Shown here one piece after another: positions 35,901 through 51,600 of a stretch of DNA of 64,000 nucleotides (position 1 is the stretch's first letter; each line of letters opens with the position of its first letter). The notes beneath the pieces were generated by a model. That model made no database searches and was not told where the DNA came from. It worked only from the letters and a program-made list of their open reading frames with translations. A program made the position numbers and the translations under genes. Source of the stretch: Mactromeris polynyma (Eukaryota; Mollusca; Bivalvia; Venerida; Mactridae); NCBI GenBank assembly GCA_032209605.1, contig JASFXZ010000090.1, forward strand, positions 372,001 to 436,000, written 5' to 3'.

Positions 35901-38900
35901 CAATACCCCTTACTAGAATAACTTGATGCAGATGTAACCTGTGACCATTCCTCATCTTCAAACATCCCCTGATCTTAGTTTGACCTTGACTTCATTTCTG
36001 ACTTAGATTGCTTTATAGGGCCATCTCTTGGTTAACCAAATGGGGCCGTTTCGTCTAGGATCATAACCCCTTACTAGAGTGATTTGTTACTAATGCATAT
36101 GTTACCTTTGACCATTCATCAAGTTCAAACATCACCAGTTTGACGTTGACCTCTTTTTGAAGGAGTTGGAAACGTATTGTCTTACATCAATACTCCTTAC
36201 TTGATGCTAATTCAGGTGTAACCTGTGACCATTCCTCATCTTTAAACATTTCCTGACCTCAGTTTTGACCTTGACCTAATTTGGACTAAGGTTGCAACAT
36301 CTATGTACAAGGATGCTTCTGGGTTCACCAGGCATTTATTTAATGCAGCTCCTTTCTCTTGGTAAACAGCATCTTGTTACACCTAGCAAACATATTCCAT
36401 GGATTTTGGTTTGAAGATCACATCATGGACAATCGATGTATAGTACTAAATAGCCCGTGACACATCGTGCCATGACCTTTATGTTAACATTGAAGAGTGA
36501 TTTCATAGATCGCCAATACCAGCAACACTGTTGATAAACAACTCAAGTTATTTATAGTAATGCCATAACTTTAATATTACTGTATATATGTATTGGGATA
36601 TTTATTCGTGAAATGCAGAATAAAGGAATCGGCAATTTTTTCTAGACTATCCGTAATTTTCATGTGTCCGTCTTCTCTACGTAAAATTATAAAAAAATAA
36701 TGTTGTTTTTTTATTGCAATTCTCCGAAAAAACCAGCGGAATACTAAGTAAGAATGCTCTTGTCTTGTGCCATAGCATAAGAATGATATTTCAACACATG
36801 GGACATATATGTAGAACTTATAACAACTGCCCTACATGAATTAGTGGCCGTAGAAATAATTTCATGACCAATCCCCACGAAAGTTATGTTGTCGGGTTGG
36901 GTTTCGAACTCACGACCCCATGGACTGAAGTCAGACTGAAATCAGACGCGCTACCGACTGCGTCCGGCATGAGAGATCACAACTTGACAACTCAACATAT
37001 TAAAACAAACATAGATCTATATATGATCAGAGACACTAACTATACATTTAGGTCTTTGATAAAGTTTACTGAATGAAACTTTTTATCTACATTCAAAAAA
37101 CTTCCAAATTTACGTGTTACCAATACAGTTATGACACTATATTTTAAAAGAGCTCTATTAGTGTTTTAAGCTCACCTGTCACAAAGCGACAAGGTGAGCT
37201 TTTGTGATCACTCTCTGTCCGTCGTTCGTCCATCTGTCAACAATTAGCTTGCATATACACTAGAGGTCACAGTTTTGACATAGTCTTTATGAAACTTGGT
37301 CACAATGATCATCTCTACAAAATCTAGGCCAAGTTCGTTAATGGGTCATCTGGGGTCAAAAACTAGGTCACAAGGTCAAATAATAGGAAAACCTTGTCTA
37401 GACACTAGAGGTCACAATTTTGACCTAATCTTAATAAATCTTGGTCACAATGTTTATCTCCGAAAAATCTAGGTCAAGTTCGTTTTTGGGTCATTTGCAA
37501 TCAAAAACTAGGTCACAAGGTCAAATCATAGAAAACCCTAGTCTAGACAATAAAGGTCACAATTTTGACTTTATCTTTTTGAAACTAGGTCACAATAATC
37601 ATCTTTACAAAATCTAGGTCAAGTTCGTTATTGGGTCATCTGGGGTCAAAAACTAGGTCAGTAGCTCTAATCATAGAAAAACCATGTCTAAACAATAGAG
37701 GTCACAATTTTGACCTTATATTTATGAAATTTGATCCCAATGACTAGCCTCAATAAATCTAGTGCAAGTTCGATCTTGGGTCATACATTGTCAAAAACTA
37801 GGTCACAAGCTCAAATCATAGAAAAACTTTGTGTAGACACTCAAAGTCACAGTTTCAACATAATGTTTTTGAAACCTGGTCAATTTGATCATCTCTACAA
37901 CATCTAGGTCAAGTTTGATATTGGGTCACCAGGGGTTAGAAACTAGGTCACTTGGTCAAGTCATAGAAAAAACGTTGTGTTTTCTTTAGAAGCTGAATTT
38001 TTCACTGGATCGTTGTGAAAGTTGGTCAGACTGTTTGTTTAAATAAAATCTAGATAGTGTTAAAATAACTCATGTGAGTCCAGAACTAGGTCAATGGGCA
38101 GTGTTTCATTTTGAAATCTGCATTAATGAGTCCCTGGGACTCACATTTTTTGAAACAATGGGTCCATACAAAAATCAATGGGTCCCAAAAAAAACTAGTG
38201 CCATTTTTCCCACTTGCTAAATAGTGGGTTCCACCAGCAAGTATCAAGACAAATTTTATAACTCGAAAAAAATCGTATTTTTACGCTGGGTGACCGGGTC
38301 GAAAATGGTCGGGGACGAATAATTAATCAAGAAAAACGTGACATTACCGTACTCATTTTAATGACTTAAATGGAACTTGCATCTAAAGTTATAGGTTATT
38401 TATTAATGCATTAGTAATATATCGTTAAAAATCACGCAATAAATCGTCAACAAGTGTTTTTATTTTTATTCTATCGCCGAAACTCGGAGATTTTGCGACA
38501 TGATCCGTCTATACGGAGTACTCTTGATATTTTCGAACGTTTTCAGGCCATAATTAAAAGATAGTATGTTTGCCCAAACGCGACCGACCCCAAAAAAACC
38601 CGCCGACTCAAATTCTTTTTTTGCCGTTTTTTGGAAGATTTTTTTTTTTTCGGATATTTTTCGTGTCCGCTCCGTCATCGTATGAAACTTAATGTTGTCG
38701 TCTTTGCGTTTGAAAGTAACTGTGAATAAGATTAAAAGAAAGCGTGTGATTTAATCAACAATGGTAATGCGGAACGAATTAAACAATAACTATTTGCTAA
38801 TTAGAAAAAAAATAACTGCAGAAGACGAGGGATTTCGACGAGAAATTGAAAATTTTAGTTGACGGCTTTTTTACTTTTCTGAGGCGAGCTCGCTGGATTC

Positions 38901-41900
38901 TTTGGTGTATTTATAAGCATATCAGTATTCTAAAACATTCAGGTCCATTTTTGTACGAAATCACCCGGAATATATACAATATTAGACCACTTTCATTTCC
39001 TCTCACATGTAAACAAAAATTCAAGATGGCGGCCGCTCCGTCATGTGCCGTTTCGTTTTCGTGAGAATTTCGATGGTAAATCCACACGACAGTTGCTTAC
39101 AGCTTTTGACTATCAATGTCAACTGTGTAAATATGCCTTAACTTAACAAAATCATATTTTTCTTCTATTATCAAGTTTGAAACAAAGCCATGTAATATTT
39201 CTCACTTTGTGTTCGTCCCCAGAACGTTCGTACCGTTTGGTACTATAAAAGTTTACTGAATTAATTTGTGACATCAATATTTAGTGTATAGTGCTGGTCT
39301 AGGGAATATAATTTATATATTTTTAACAACAAAACGTTATTTATGAATGATTTTTTATTCTAGTCTCTGACAGTGTTTATATATGTTGTGTATAAGTCTA
39401 CACATTATAAATAAAGTTCAGTTTATTGTTGAATGATTTAATTCAGTATAGTAGACTAATACATGTATATACAGGTCTTAAATTCATGGCTTTTGATTGT
39501 CTCTACAAAGGTTTGACGGGGAAAAAAGATATACTCAGTGTTTTAATATCTTCATGCAAATTCTGATAAAAAAAAAAGAATTTGCCTACCTACCTACCCA
39601 CACCCAGTCATCATGGGTCGGGTTTGGGCAAACTGAAATATTTTTAATTGTGGCCTCAATGATATCACACATCGATCATGCGAATAAGTTGGTCGCATTG
39701 GATGGTTATTTTTGGAAACTTATAATAGTAACATGGGATTTCCAGTATTCCGCTTTTTACCAGTGAAGTGCGAGTTAGCAACCGCTAAATTTGGAAAAAA
39801 AAATTAATTTAGACTTTTTTAGCAATGCGTCCATGGGACGCACATATTTAAGAATGATGCGTCCTCATGAAAAAACGTGCGTCTGGGACGCGGGACGCAG
39901 AGCAAAATGAATCACTGAATGGGTCAGCTACAACTGATGAGCGACCTAGGGCCTTCTTGTATAATCTTCTGACAAGTTTTCACCAGCGATGTGACTCCAT
40001 TTACCGACAAGTTACTAAACTGGATATGACTACGCACAGTAAAAAACGCGCGAAAAGTACTTTGTGATAATTCAATTGCACTGATCAGCCTTTCAATCAA
40101 CAAACTTCGCATGAATGACGTCATACATGTTTCATTGGTAAGAAATAGAAACTCGTGATCTTTGTAAGCGGCGTTGTTTGAAGATGCACACTTACGGGAC
40201 CGATTTCGAACGACGCGTGGATTGTCGATGATCTTTACTACAAACCAAAATCCACACAAATAATTTGCGAGGTGTATGGTTTTTTTTTGTTGGCTTTGTA
40301 TGCATATGGCTATATTAGTTAAAATGCCATTAGTATTACTACATTGTAGTGGGAGAGCTGTAATTTGGAGGAAAAGTGTAAGGAAAATGTCTATATCATT
40401 TTGGTTTTCCAGAAATTGTCATAGTTTTATCTGTTTATAGAAAACTGCTGAACCAGAAATTCTGTATGCACCACCTGGTATGTGGATATGTTAAACTGTT
40501 GAAATATGTTTTTGAGTTACTTTTATTACAGTTCATTGTTCAAAAAGGTTTTGTGTTGGCTTGTATTTAAAAGTATAGCAAGTTATCAGTACACTGAACA
40601 TCCTTAAACAGTGATCATTTTACACCCACTTCCGCATCTTACAGGCTTATAAAATTCCATTTAGAATATTAAGGTGTCCATTATAACATGAAATTAAAAA
40701 AAAATCCAAACTTTCTTGTCAAATGAATAGAATGTACTTTGTTTATTCTTTTGAAAATTAGAAGAAGATAATGGACACCATATACACTCCTTGCCAGGTG
40801 TTTTCTCCTCAAATCATTTTTCAACCAGTGAACCTTTTTAGTTGGCTGTAGAATGGTCATGGGTTTCAGCATGGTCTGTTGTCCTAGGAGTATTGGAACA
40901 TTTATCTGTGGTCAAAAACTGTATATTTGTGATTACAAACCATATTTGTCCATGGATAGTGACCCTGTACAATGTCCAGGGTATCCATGGACAATGACCA
41001 TGGCAACAATGGACCCTGTCCAGGGCTCTTTCAGAGGCTTTTGGGGAAAAGGCCCCTGGTCAAATTGATAATTTTTAATATGGTAAATTGTCAAAATGTG
41101 GAAAATTGAATTCTTAACATATGATTTTAAGCTCACCTGAGCACATAGTGCTCATGGTGAGCTATTGTTGTTGGACATGTCCGGCGTGCGTTGTCCCGCG
41201 TGCAGCGTCAACATTTGTCATGGCAGATTTTCTTTAACTTTAACTTTCAAAGATGATCAACCTTTATATGTAGATGATCGTAAAGCAAGGAATTTTTGCT
41301 GCAACTCTTTTTACGGGAATTATGGGACTTGTTATATAATATTATAGTGAAAAAACCTTGTGTGTCCAACTCCTCCTACACTATTTTGCGGATTTTCCTT
41401 AAAATTTTCAAAGATGATCAACCTTGATATGTAGATGATCGTAAAGCAAGAAATTTTGTTGTGACTGTTTTCACGGGAATTATGGGACTTAGTTTGTATT
41501 TTTGCTATATAGTATTATTATATATAGTACAAAAATCTTGTGTCTCAAATTCCTCAGGCAGTATTTTGCAGTTTTTGTTCAAACTTTCACAGTTTATCAT
41601 ACTTCATTATAATGCGGATGATAATTAGGACAACTTCTACCAGAATTAAGTACCTTTGTAATAATGAAAAGTAGTGATATTGGGGCATCCGTTTGCTATG
41701 GACACATTTCTAGTTTTTGAGTGGCAAGTCCTTTGGACTCATTAGGTCCAAATTAAATTAATAAAAAATGATCACTGTGAAAAACAAAATCAGTTTCCTT
41801 CACTGTTTGTAATAAAAAATATGGTGGCCAAGGCTGCATTTACATACTGTAAATGATAAAAACAATCTTATAGATGGTATAGTCGAGATATTCTCTTTCA

Positions 41901-44900
41901 GAAACAGAAACGTCCCCACCATCTCCTCCAGTCCATGTACACAAGTCAGAAATGTCAGAAAGTGCTGCGGCAGTGTCTATGGAGGACAGAATCCATGATC
42001 TGGAACCCAGGCCCCAAACTCTTAGGGACTCGGATATGGAGTCAGACAGTGGTATGTTATTAAATGTGTGTGTGTGTGTGTGTGTATATGTAGCACACGA
42101 GAAGTGCTACATATGAAACAGTATTGTGGTAGATCACCTTATGAAATGAGTTTTCTGAGATAGAGCTGTTCAAGTATAAAGGAATTCAACTTTAGAACAA
42201 TGCAGCTACCGAGTAACGTTCTTCGTTCGGACACTTTTTAAGCTTTATTTGCCATTACTCTCTTTGAATTTATCAGAGAATGATGAAATTTTCACAAAAT
42301 AAAGGTCGATTCTACTCCTTTGCGGCAATCTAATGTCTCGGCTACTTCCGATAGATACATGAACATAACGAGGCCCGTCAATGGGGTTACAAAACACACG
42401 CATTTTTGCATCTCACAGGTCTTTCGTTCGGACACATTTGGTTGCTTATATCACAGTTATTAAAAATTATATTTTAAAAATTAGTATGCCTATACCAAAC
42501 TATAATGTCTATCCATATGCTATACTAAGTTTCATCTCAATTGTTGGAGAATAAATTCATTAAAAACCCGATTCTGTATGCCTCGTCTGATAGTTCCAAT
42601 ATCAAATTTTTGTTGTGTTTCAATATAAAGTTTATACCTTTGTAATGAATATGAGAATACATGACACCAAAATATGGATATTGATTAATTAATAGATGCA
42701 CGCTGGTAATATATGTTCTAAATTTAGTCTACTAGAATTAAACGACGGGCTTTAATGTAAACTTCTGCGCAGTTCCTATTTACGATTCCCGAGCCAGAAT
42801 GTTGTCATGCTCGATTTGCAGAATGGAAAATTGTATTTTTTAAAGGAAATACTTATATTTGGATGCTGGAGTTTCGTCAGTAGCATGAACACCAAACATC
42901 TAAGTACCCAACAACAGTTGATCGTGAGAAACTAAGAATTAAACATTTACAAGCAGGTGTCCAACGAAGGCTATCCGAAATAAAGGACGCTAGTCAGTAC
43001 AGCCAATCAATATTAGAAATGACAACATCAATTTACATGCTATCAATGATAAAAACAATCTTATAGATGGTATAGTCGAGATATTCTCTTTCAGAAACAG
43101 AAACGTCCCCACCATCTCCTCCAGTCCATGTACACAAGTCAGAAATGTCAGAAAGTGCTGCGGCAGTGTCTATGGAGGACAGAATCCATGATCTGGAACC
43201 CAGGCCCCAAACTCTTAGGGACTCGGATATGGAGTCAGACAGTGGTATGTTATTAAATGTGTGTGTGTATGTGTGTGTATATGTAGCACACAAGAAGTGC
43301 TACATATGAAACAGTATTGTGGTAGATCACCTTATGAAATGAGTTTTCTGAGATAGAGCTGTTCAAGTATAAAGGAATTCAACTTTAGAACACTGCAGCT
43401 ACCGAGTAACGTTCTTCGTTCGGACACTTTTTAAGCTTTATTTGCCATTACTCTCTTTGAATTTATCAGAGAATGATGAAATTTTCACAAAATAAAGGTC
43501 GATTCTACTCCTTTGCGGCAATCTAATGTCTCGGCTACTTCCGATAGATACATGAACATAACGAGGCCCGTCAATGGGGTTACAAAACACACGCATTTTT
43601 GCATCTCACAGGTCTTTCGTTCGGACACATTTGGTTGCTAATATCACAGTTATTAAATATTTATTTTTTAAAAATTAGTATGCCTATACCAAACTATAAT
43701 GTCTATCCATATGCTATACTAAGTTTCATCTCAATTGTTGGAGAATAAATTCATTAAAAACCCGATTCTGTATGCCTCGTCTGATAGTTCCAATATCAAA
43801 TTTTTGTTGTGTTTCAATATAAAGTTTATACCTTTGTAATGAATATGAGAATACATGACACCAAAATATGGATATTGATTAATTAATAGATGCACACTGG
43901 TAATATATGTTCTAAATTTAGTCTACTAGAATTAAACGACGGGCTTTAATGTAAACTTCTGCGCAGTTCCTATTTACGATTCCCGAGCCAGAATGTTGTC
44001 ATGCTCGATTTGCAGAATGGAAAATTGTATTTTTTAAAGGAAATACTTATATTTGGATGCTGGAGTTTCGTCAGTAGCATGAACACCAAACATCTAAGTA
44101 CCCAACAACAGTTGATCGTGAGAAACTAAGAATTAAACATTTACAAGCAGGTGTCCAACGAAGGCTATCCGAAATAAAGGACGCTAGTCAGTACAGCCAA
44201 TCAATATTAGAAATGACAACATCAATTTACATGCTATCAATGATAAAAACAATCTTATAGATGGTATAGTCGAGATATTCTCTTTCAGAAACAGAAACGT
44301 CCCCACCATCTCCTCCAGTCCATGTACACAAGTCAGAAATGTCAGAAAGTGCTGCGGCAGTGTCTATGGAGGACAGAATCCATGATCTGGAACCCAGGCC
44401 CCAAACTCTTAGGGACTCGGATATGGAGTCAGACAGTGGTATGTTATTAAATGTGTGTGTGTGTGTGTGTGTGTATATGTAGCACACGAGAAGTGCTACA
44501 TATGAAACAGTATTGTGGTAGATCACCTTATGAAATGAGTTTTCTGAGATAGAGCTGTTCAAGTATAAAGAAATTCAACTTTAGAACACTGCAGCTACCG
44601 AGTAACGTTCTTCGTTCGGACACTTTTTAAGCTTTATTTGCCATTACTCTCTTTGAATTTATCAGAGAATGATGAAATTTTCACAAAATAAAGGTCGATT
44701 CTACTCCTTTGCGGCAATCTAATGTCTCGGCTACTTCCGATAGATACATGAACATAACGAGGCCCGTCAATGGGGTTACAAGACACACGCATTTTTGCAT
44801 CTCACAGGTCTTTCGTTCGGACACATTTGGTTGCTTATATCACAGTTATTAAATATTTATTTTTTAAAAATTAGTATGCCTATACCAAACTATATTGTCT

Positions 44901-45647
44901 ATCCATATGCTATACTAAGTTTCATCTCAATTGTTGGAGAATAAATTCATTAAAAACCCGATTCTGTATGCCTCGTCTGATAGTTCCAATATCAAATTTT
45001 TGTTGTGTTTCAATATAAAGTTTATACCTTTGTAATAAATATGAGAATACATGACACCAAAATATGGATATTGATTAATTAATAGATGCACACTGGTAAT
45101 ATATGTTCTAAATTTAGTCTACTAGAATTAAACGACGGGCTTTAATGTAAACTTCTGCGCAGTTCCTATTTACGATTCCCGAGCCAGAATGTTGTCATGC
45201 TCGATTTGCAGAATGGAAAATTGTATTTTTTAAAGGAAATACTTATATTTGGATGCTGGAGTTTCGTCAGTAGCATGAACACCAAACATCTAAGTACCCA
45301 ACAACAGTTGATCGTGAGAAACTAAGAATTAAACATTTACAAGCAGGTGTCCAACGAAGGCTATCCGAAATAAAGGACGCTAGTCAGTACAGCCAATCAA
45401 TATTAGAAATGACAACATCAATTTACATGCTATCAATGATAAAAACAATCTTATAGATGGTATAGTCGAGATATTCTCTTTCAGAAACAGAAACGTCCCC
45501 ACCATCTCCTCCAGTCCATGTACACAAGTCAGAAATGTCAGAAAGTGCTGCGGCAGTGTCTATGGAGGACAGAATCCATGATCTGGAACCCAGGCCCCAA
45601 ACTCTTAGGGACTCGGATATGGAGTCAGACAGTGGTATGTTATTAAA

Positions 45648-45678
<31 letters not shown>

Positions 45679-48600
45679 AGCACACGAGAAGTGCTACATA
45701 TGAAACAGTATTGTGGTAGATCACCTTATGAAATGAGTTTTCTGAGATAGAGCTGTTCAAGTATAAAGAAATTCAACTTTAGAACACTGCAGCTACCGAG
45801 TAACGTTCTTCGTTCGGACACTTTTTAAGCTTTATTTGCCATTACTCTCTTTGAATTTATCAGAGAATGATGAAATTTTCACAAAATAAAGGTCGATTCT
45901 ACTCCTTTGCGGCAATCTAATGTCTCGGCTACTTCCGATAGATACATGAACATAACGAGGCCCGTCAATGGGGTTACAAAACACACGCATTTTTGCATCT
46001 CACAGGTCTTTCGTTCGGACACATTTGGTTGCTTATATCACAGTTATTAAATATTTATTTTTTAAAAATTAGTATGCCTATACCAAACTATATTGTCTAT
46101 CCATATGCTATACTAAGTTTCATCTCAATTGTTGGAGAATAAATTCATTAAAAACCCGATTCTGTATGCCTCGTCTGATAGTTCCAATATCAAATTTTTG
46201 TTGTGTTTCAATATAAAGTTTATACCTTTGTAATAAATATGAGAATACATGACACCAAAATATGGATATTGATTAATTAATAGATGCACGCTGGTAATAT
46301 ATGTTCTAAATTTAGTCTACTAGAATTAAACGACGGGCTTTAATGTAAACTTCTGCGCAGTTCCTATTTACGATTCCCGTGCCAGAATGTTGTCATGCTC
46401 GATTTGCAGAATGGAAAATTGTATTTTTTAAAGGAAATACTTATATTTGGATGCTGGAGTTTCGTCAGTAGCATGAACACCAAACATCTAAGTACCCAAC
46501 AACAGTTGATCGTGAGAAACTAAGAATTAAACATTTACAAGCAGGTGTCCAACGAAGGCTATCCGAAATAAAGGACGCTAGTCAGTACAGCCAATCAATA
46601 TTAGAAATGACAACATCAATTTACATGCTATCAATGATAAAAACAATCTTATAGATGGTATAGTCGAGATATTCTCTTTCAGAAACAGAAACATCCCCAC
46701 CATCTCCTCCAGTCCATGTACACAAGTCAGAAATGTCAGAAAGTGCTGCGGCAGTGTCTATGGAGGACAGAATCCATGATCTGGAACCCAGGCCCCAAAC
46801 TCTTAGGGACTCGGATATGGAGTCAGACAGTGGTATGTTATTAAATGTGTGTGTGTGTGTGTGTATATGTAGCACACGAGAAGTGCTACATATGAAACAG
46901 TATTGTGGTAGATCACCTTATGAAATGAGTTTTCTGAGATAGAGCTGTTCAAGTATAAAGAAATTCAACTTTAGAACACTGCAGCTACCGAGTAACGTTC
47001 TTCGTTCGGACACTTTTTAAGCTTTATTTGCCATTACTCTCTTTGAATTTATCAGAGAATGATGAAATTTTCACAAAATAAAGGTCGATTCTACTCCTTT
47101 GCGGCAATCTAATGTCTCGGCTACTTCCGATAGATACATGAACATAACGAGGCCCGTCAATGGGGTTACAAGACACACGCATTTTTGCATCTCACAGGTC
47201 TTTCGTTCGGACACATTTGGTTGCTTATATCACAGTTATTAAATATTTATTTTTTAAAAATTAGTATGCCTATACCAAACTATATTGTCTATCCATATGC
47301 TATACTAAGTTTCATCTCAATTGTTGGAGAATAAATTCATTAAAAACCCGATTCTGTATGCCTCGTCTGATAGTTCCAATATCAAATTTTTGTTGTGTTT
47401 CAATATAAAGTTTATACCTTTGTAATAAATATGAGAATACATGACACCAAAATATGGATATTGATTAATTAATAGATGCACACTGGTAATATATGTTCTA
47501 AATTTAGTCTACTAGAATTAAACGACGGGCTTTAATGTAAACTTCTGCGCAGTTCCTATTTACGATTCCCGAGCCAGAATGTTGTCATGCTCGATTTGCA
47601 GAATGGAAAATTGTATTTTTTAAAGGAAATACTTATATTTGGATGCTGGAGTTTCGTCAGTAGCATGAACACCAAACATCTAAGTACCCAACAACAGTTG
47701 ATCGTGAGAAACTAAGAATTAAACATTTACAAGCAGGTGTCCAACGAAGGCTATCCGAAATAAAGGACGCTAGTCAGTACAGCCAATCAATATTAGAAAT
47801 GACAACATCAATTTACATGCTATCAATGATAAAAACAATCTTATAGATGGTATAGTCGAGATATTCTCTTTCAGAAACAGAAACGTCCCCACCATCTCCT
47901 CCAGTCCATGTACACAAGTCAGAAATGTCAGAAAGTGCTGCGGCAGTGTCTATGGAGGACAGAATCCATGATCTGGAACCCAGGCCCCAAACTCTTAAGG
48001 ACTCTGATATGGAGTCAGACAGTGGTATGTTATTAAATGTGTGTGTGTGTGTATATGTAGCACACAAGAAGTGCTACATATGAAACAGTATTGTGGTAGA
48101 TCACCTTATGAAATGAGTTTTCTGAGATAGAGCTGTTCAAGTATAAAGAAATTCAACTTTAGAACACTGCAGCTACCGAGTAACGTTCTTCGTTCGGACA
48201 CTTTTTAAGCTTTATTTGCCATTACTCTCTTTGAATTTATCAGAGAATGATGAAATTTTCACAAAATAAAGGTCGATTCTACTCCTTTGCGGCAATCTAA
48301 TGTCTCGGCTACTTCCGATAGATACATGAACATAACGAGGCCCGTCAATGGGGTTACAAGACACACGCATTTTTGCATCTCACAGGTCTTTCGTTCGGAC
48401 ACATTTGGTTGCTTATATCACAGTTATTAAATATTTATTTTTTAAAAATTAGTATGCCTATACCAAACTATATTGTCTATCCATATGCTATACTAAGTTT
48501 CATCTCAATTGTTGGAGAATAAATTCATTAAAAACCCGATTCTGTATGCCTCGTCTGATAGTTCCAATATCAAATTTTTGTTGTGTTTCAATATAAAGTT

Positions 48601-51600
48601 TATACCTTTGTAATAAATATGAGAATACATGACACCAAAATATGGATATTGATTAATTAATAGATGCACACTGGTAATATATGTTCTAAATTTAGTCTAC
48701 TAGAATTAAACGACGGGCTTTAATGTAAACTTCTGCGCAGTTCCTATTTACGATTCCCGAGCCAGAATGTTGTCATGCTCGATTTGCAGAATGGAAAATT
48801 GTATTTTTTAAAGGAAATACTTATATTTGGATGCTGGAGTTTCGTCAGTAGCATGAACACCAAACATCTAAGTACCCAACAACAGTTGATCGTGAGAAAC
48901 TAAGAATTAAACATTTACAAGCAGGTGTCCAACGAAGGCTATCCGAAATAAAGGACGCTAGTCAGTACAGCCAATCAATATTAGAAATGACAACATCAAT
49001 TTACATGCTATCAATGATAAAAACAATCTTATAGATGGTATAGTCGAGATATTCTCTTTCAGAAACAGAAACGTCCCCACCATCTCCTCCAGTCCATGTA
49101 CACAAGTCAGAAATGTCAGAAAGTGCTGCGGCAGTGTCTATGGAGGACAGAATCCATGATCTGGAACCCAGGCCCCAAACTCTTAAGGACTCGGATATGG
49201 AGTCAGACAGTGGTATGTTATTAAATGTGTGTGTGTGTGTGTGTGTGTATATGTAGCACACAAGAAGTGCTACATATGAAACAGTATTGTGGTAGATCAC
49301 CTTATGAAATGAGTTTTCTGAGATAGAGCTGTTCAAGTATAAAGAAATTCAACTTTAGAACACTGCAGCTACCGAGTAACGTTCTTCGTTCGGACACTTT
49401 TTAAGCTTTATTTGCCATTACTCTCTTTGAATTTATCAGAGAATGATGAAATTTTCACAAAATAAAGGTCGATTCTACTCCTTTGCGGCAATCTAATGTC
49501 TCGGCTACTTCCGATAGATACATGAACATAACGAGGCCCGTCAATGGGGTTACAAAACACACGCATTTTTGCATCTCACAGGTCTTTCGTTCGGACACAT
49601 TTGGTTGCTTATATCACAGTTATTAAATATTTATTTTTTAAAAATTAGTATGCCTATACCAAACTATATTGTCTATCCATATGCTATACTAAGTTTCATC
49701 TCAATTGTTGGAGAATAAATTCATTAAAAACCCGATTCTGTATGCCTCGTCTGATAGTTCCAATATCAAATTTTTGTTGTGTTTCAATATAAAGTTTATA
49801 CCTTTGTAATAAATATGAGAATACATGACACCAAAATATGGATATTGATTAATTAATAGATGCACGCTGGTAATATATGTTCTAAATTTAGTCTACTAGA
49901 ATTAAACGACGGGCTTTAATGTAAACTTCTGCGCAGTTCCTATTTACGATTCCCGAGCCAGAATGTTGTCATGCTCGATTTGCAGAATGGAAAATTGTAT
50001 TTTTTAAAGGAAATACTTATATTTGGATGCTGGAGTTTCGTCAGTAGCATGAACACCAAACATCTAAGTACCCAACAACAGTTGATCGTGAGAAACTAAG
50101 AATTAAACATTTACAAGCAGGTGTCCAACGAAGGCTATCCGAAATAAAGGACGCTAGTCAGTACAGCCAATCAATATTAGAAATGACAACATCAATTTAC
50201 ATGCTATCAATGATAAAAACAATCTTATAGATGGTATAGTCGAGATATTCTCTTTCAGAAACAGAAACGTCCCCACCATCTCCTCCAGTCCATGTACACA
50301 AGTCAGAAATGTCAGAAAGTGCTGCGGCAGTGTCTATGGAGGACAGAATCCATGATCTGGAACCCAGGCCCCAAACTCTTAGGGACTCGGATATGGAGTC
50401 AGACAGTGGTATGTTATTAAATGTGTGTGTGTGTGTGTGTGTGTATATGTAGCACACGAGAAGTGCTACATATGAAACAGTATTGTGGTAGATCACCTTA
50501 TGAAATGAGTTTTCTGAGATAGAGCTGTTCAAGTATAAAGAAATTCAACTTTAGAACACTGCAGCTACCGAGTAACGTTCTTCGTTCGGACACTTTTTAA
50601 GCTTTATTTGCCATTACTCTCTTTGAATTTATCAGAGAATGATGAAATTTTCACAAAATAAAGGTCGATTCTACTCCTTTGCGGCAATCTAATGTCTCGG
50701 CTACTTCCGATAGATACATGAACATAACGAGGCCCGTCAATGGGGTTACAAGACACACGCATTTTTGCATCTCACAGGTCTTTCGTTCGGACACATTTGG
50801 TTGCTTATATCACAGTTATTAAATATTTATTTTTTAAAAATTAGTATGCCTATACCAAACTATATTGTCTATCCATATGCTATACTAAGTTTCATCTCAA
50901 TTGTTGGAGAATAAATTCATTAAAAACCCGATTCTGTATGCCTCGTCTGATAGTTCCAATATCAAATTTTTGTTGTGTTTCAATATAAAGTTTATACCTT
51001 TGTAATAAATATGAGAATACATGACACCAAAATATGGATATTGATTAATTAATAGATGCACACTGGTAATATATGTTCTAAATTTAGTCTACTAGAATTA
51101 AACGACGGGCTTTAATGTAAACTTCTGCGCAGTTCCTATTTACGATTCCCGAGCCAGAATGTTGTCATGCTCGATTTGCAGAATGGAAAATTGTATTTTT
51201 TAAAGGAAATACTTATATTTGGATGCTGGAGTTTCGTCAGTAGCATGAACACCAAACATCTAAGTACCCAACAACAGTTGATCGTGAGAAACTAAGAATT
51301 AAACATTTACAAGCAGGTGTCCAACGAAGGCTATCCGAAATAAAGGACGCTAGTCAGTACAGCCAATCAATATTAGAAATGACAACATCAATTTACATGC
51401 TATCAATGATAAAAACAATCTTATAGATGGTATAGTCGAGATATTCTCTTTCAGAAACAGAAACGTCCCCACCATCTCCTCCAGTCCATGTACACAAGTC
51501 AGAAATGTCAGAAAGTGCTGCGGCAGTGTCTATGGAGGACAGAATCCATGATCTGGAACCCAGGCCCCAAACTCTTAAGGACTCGGATATGGAGTCAGAC

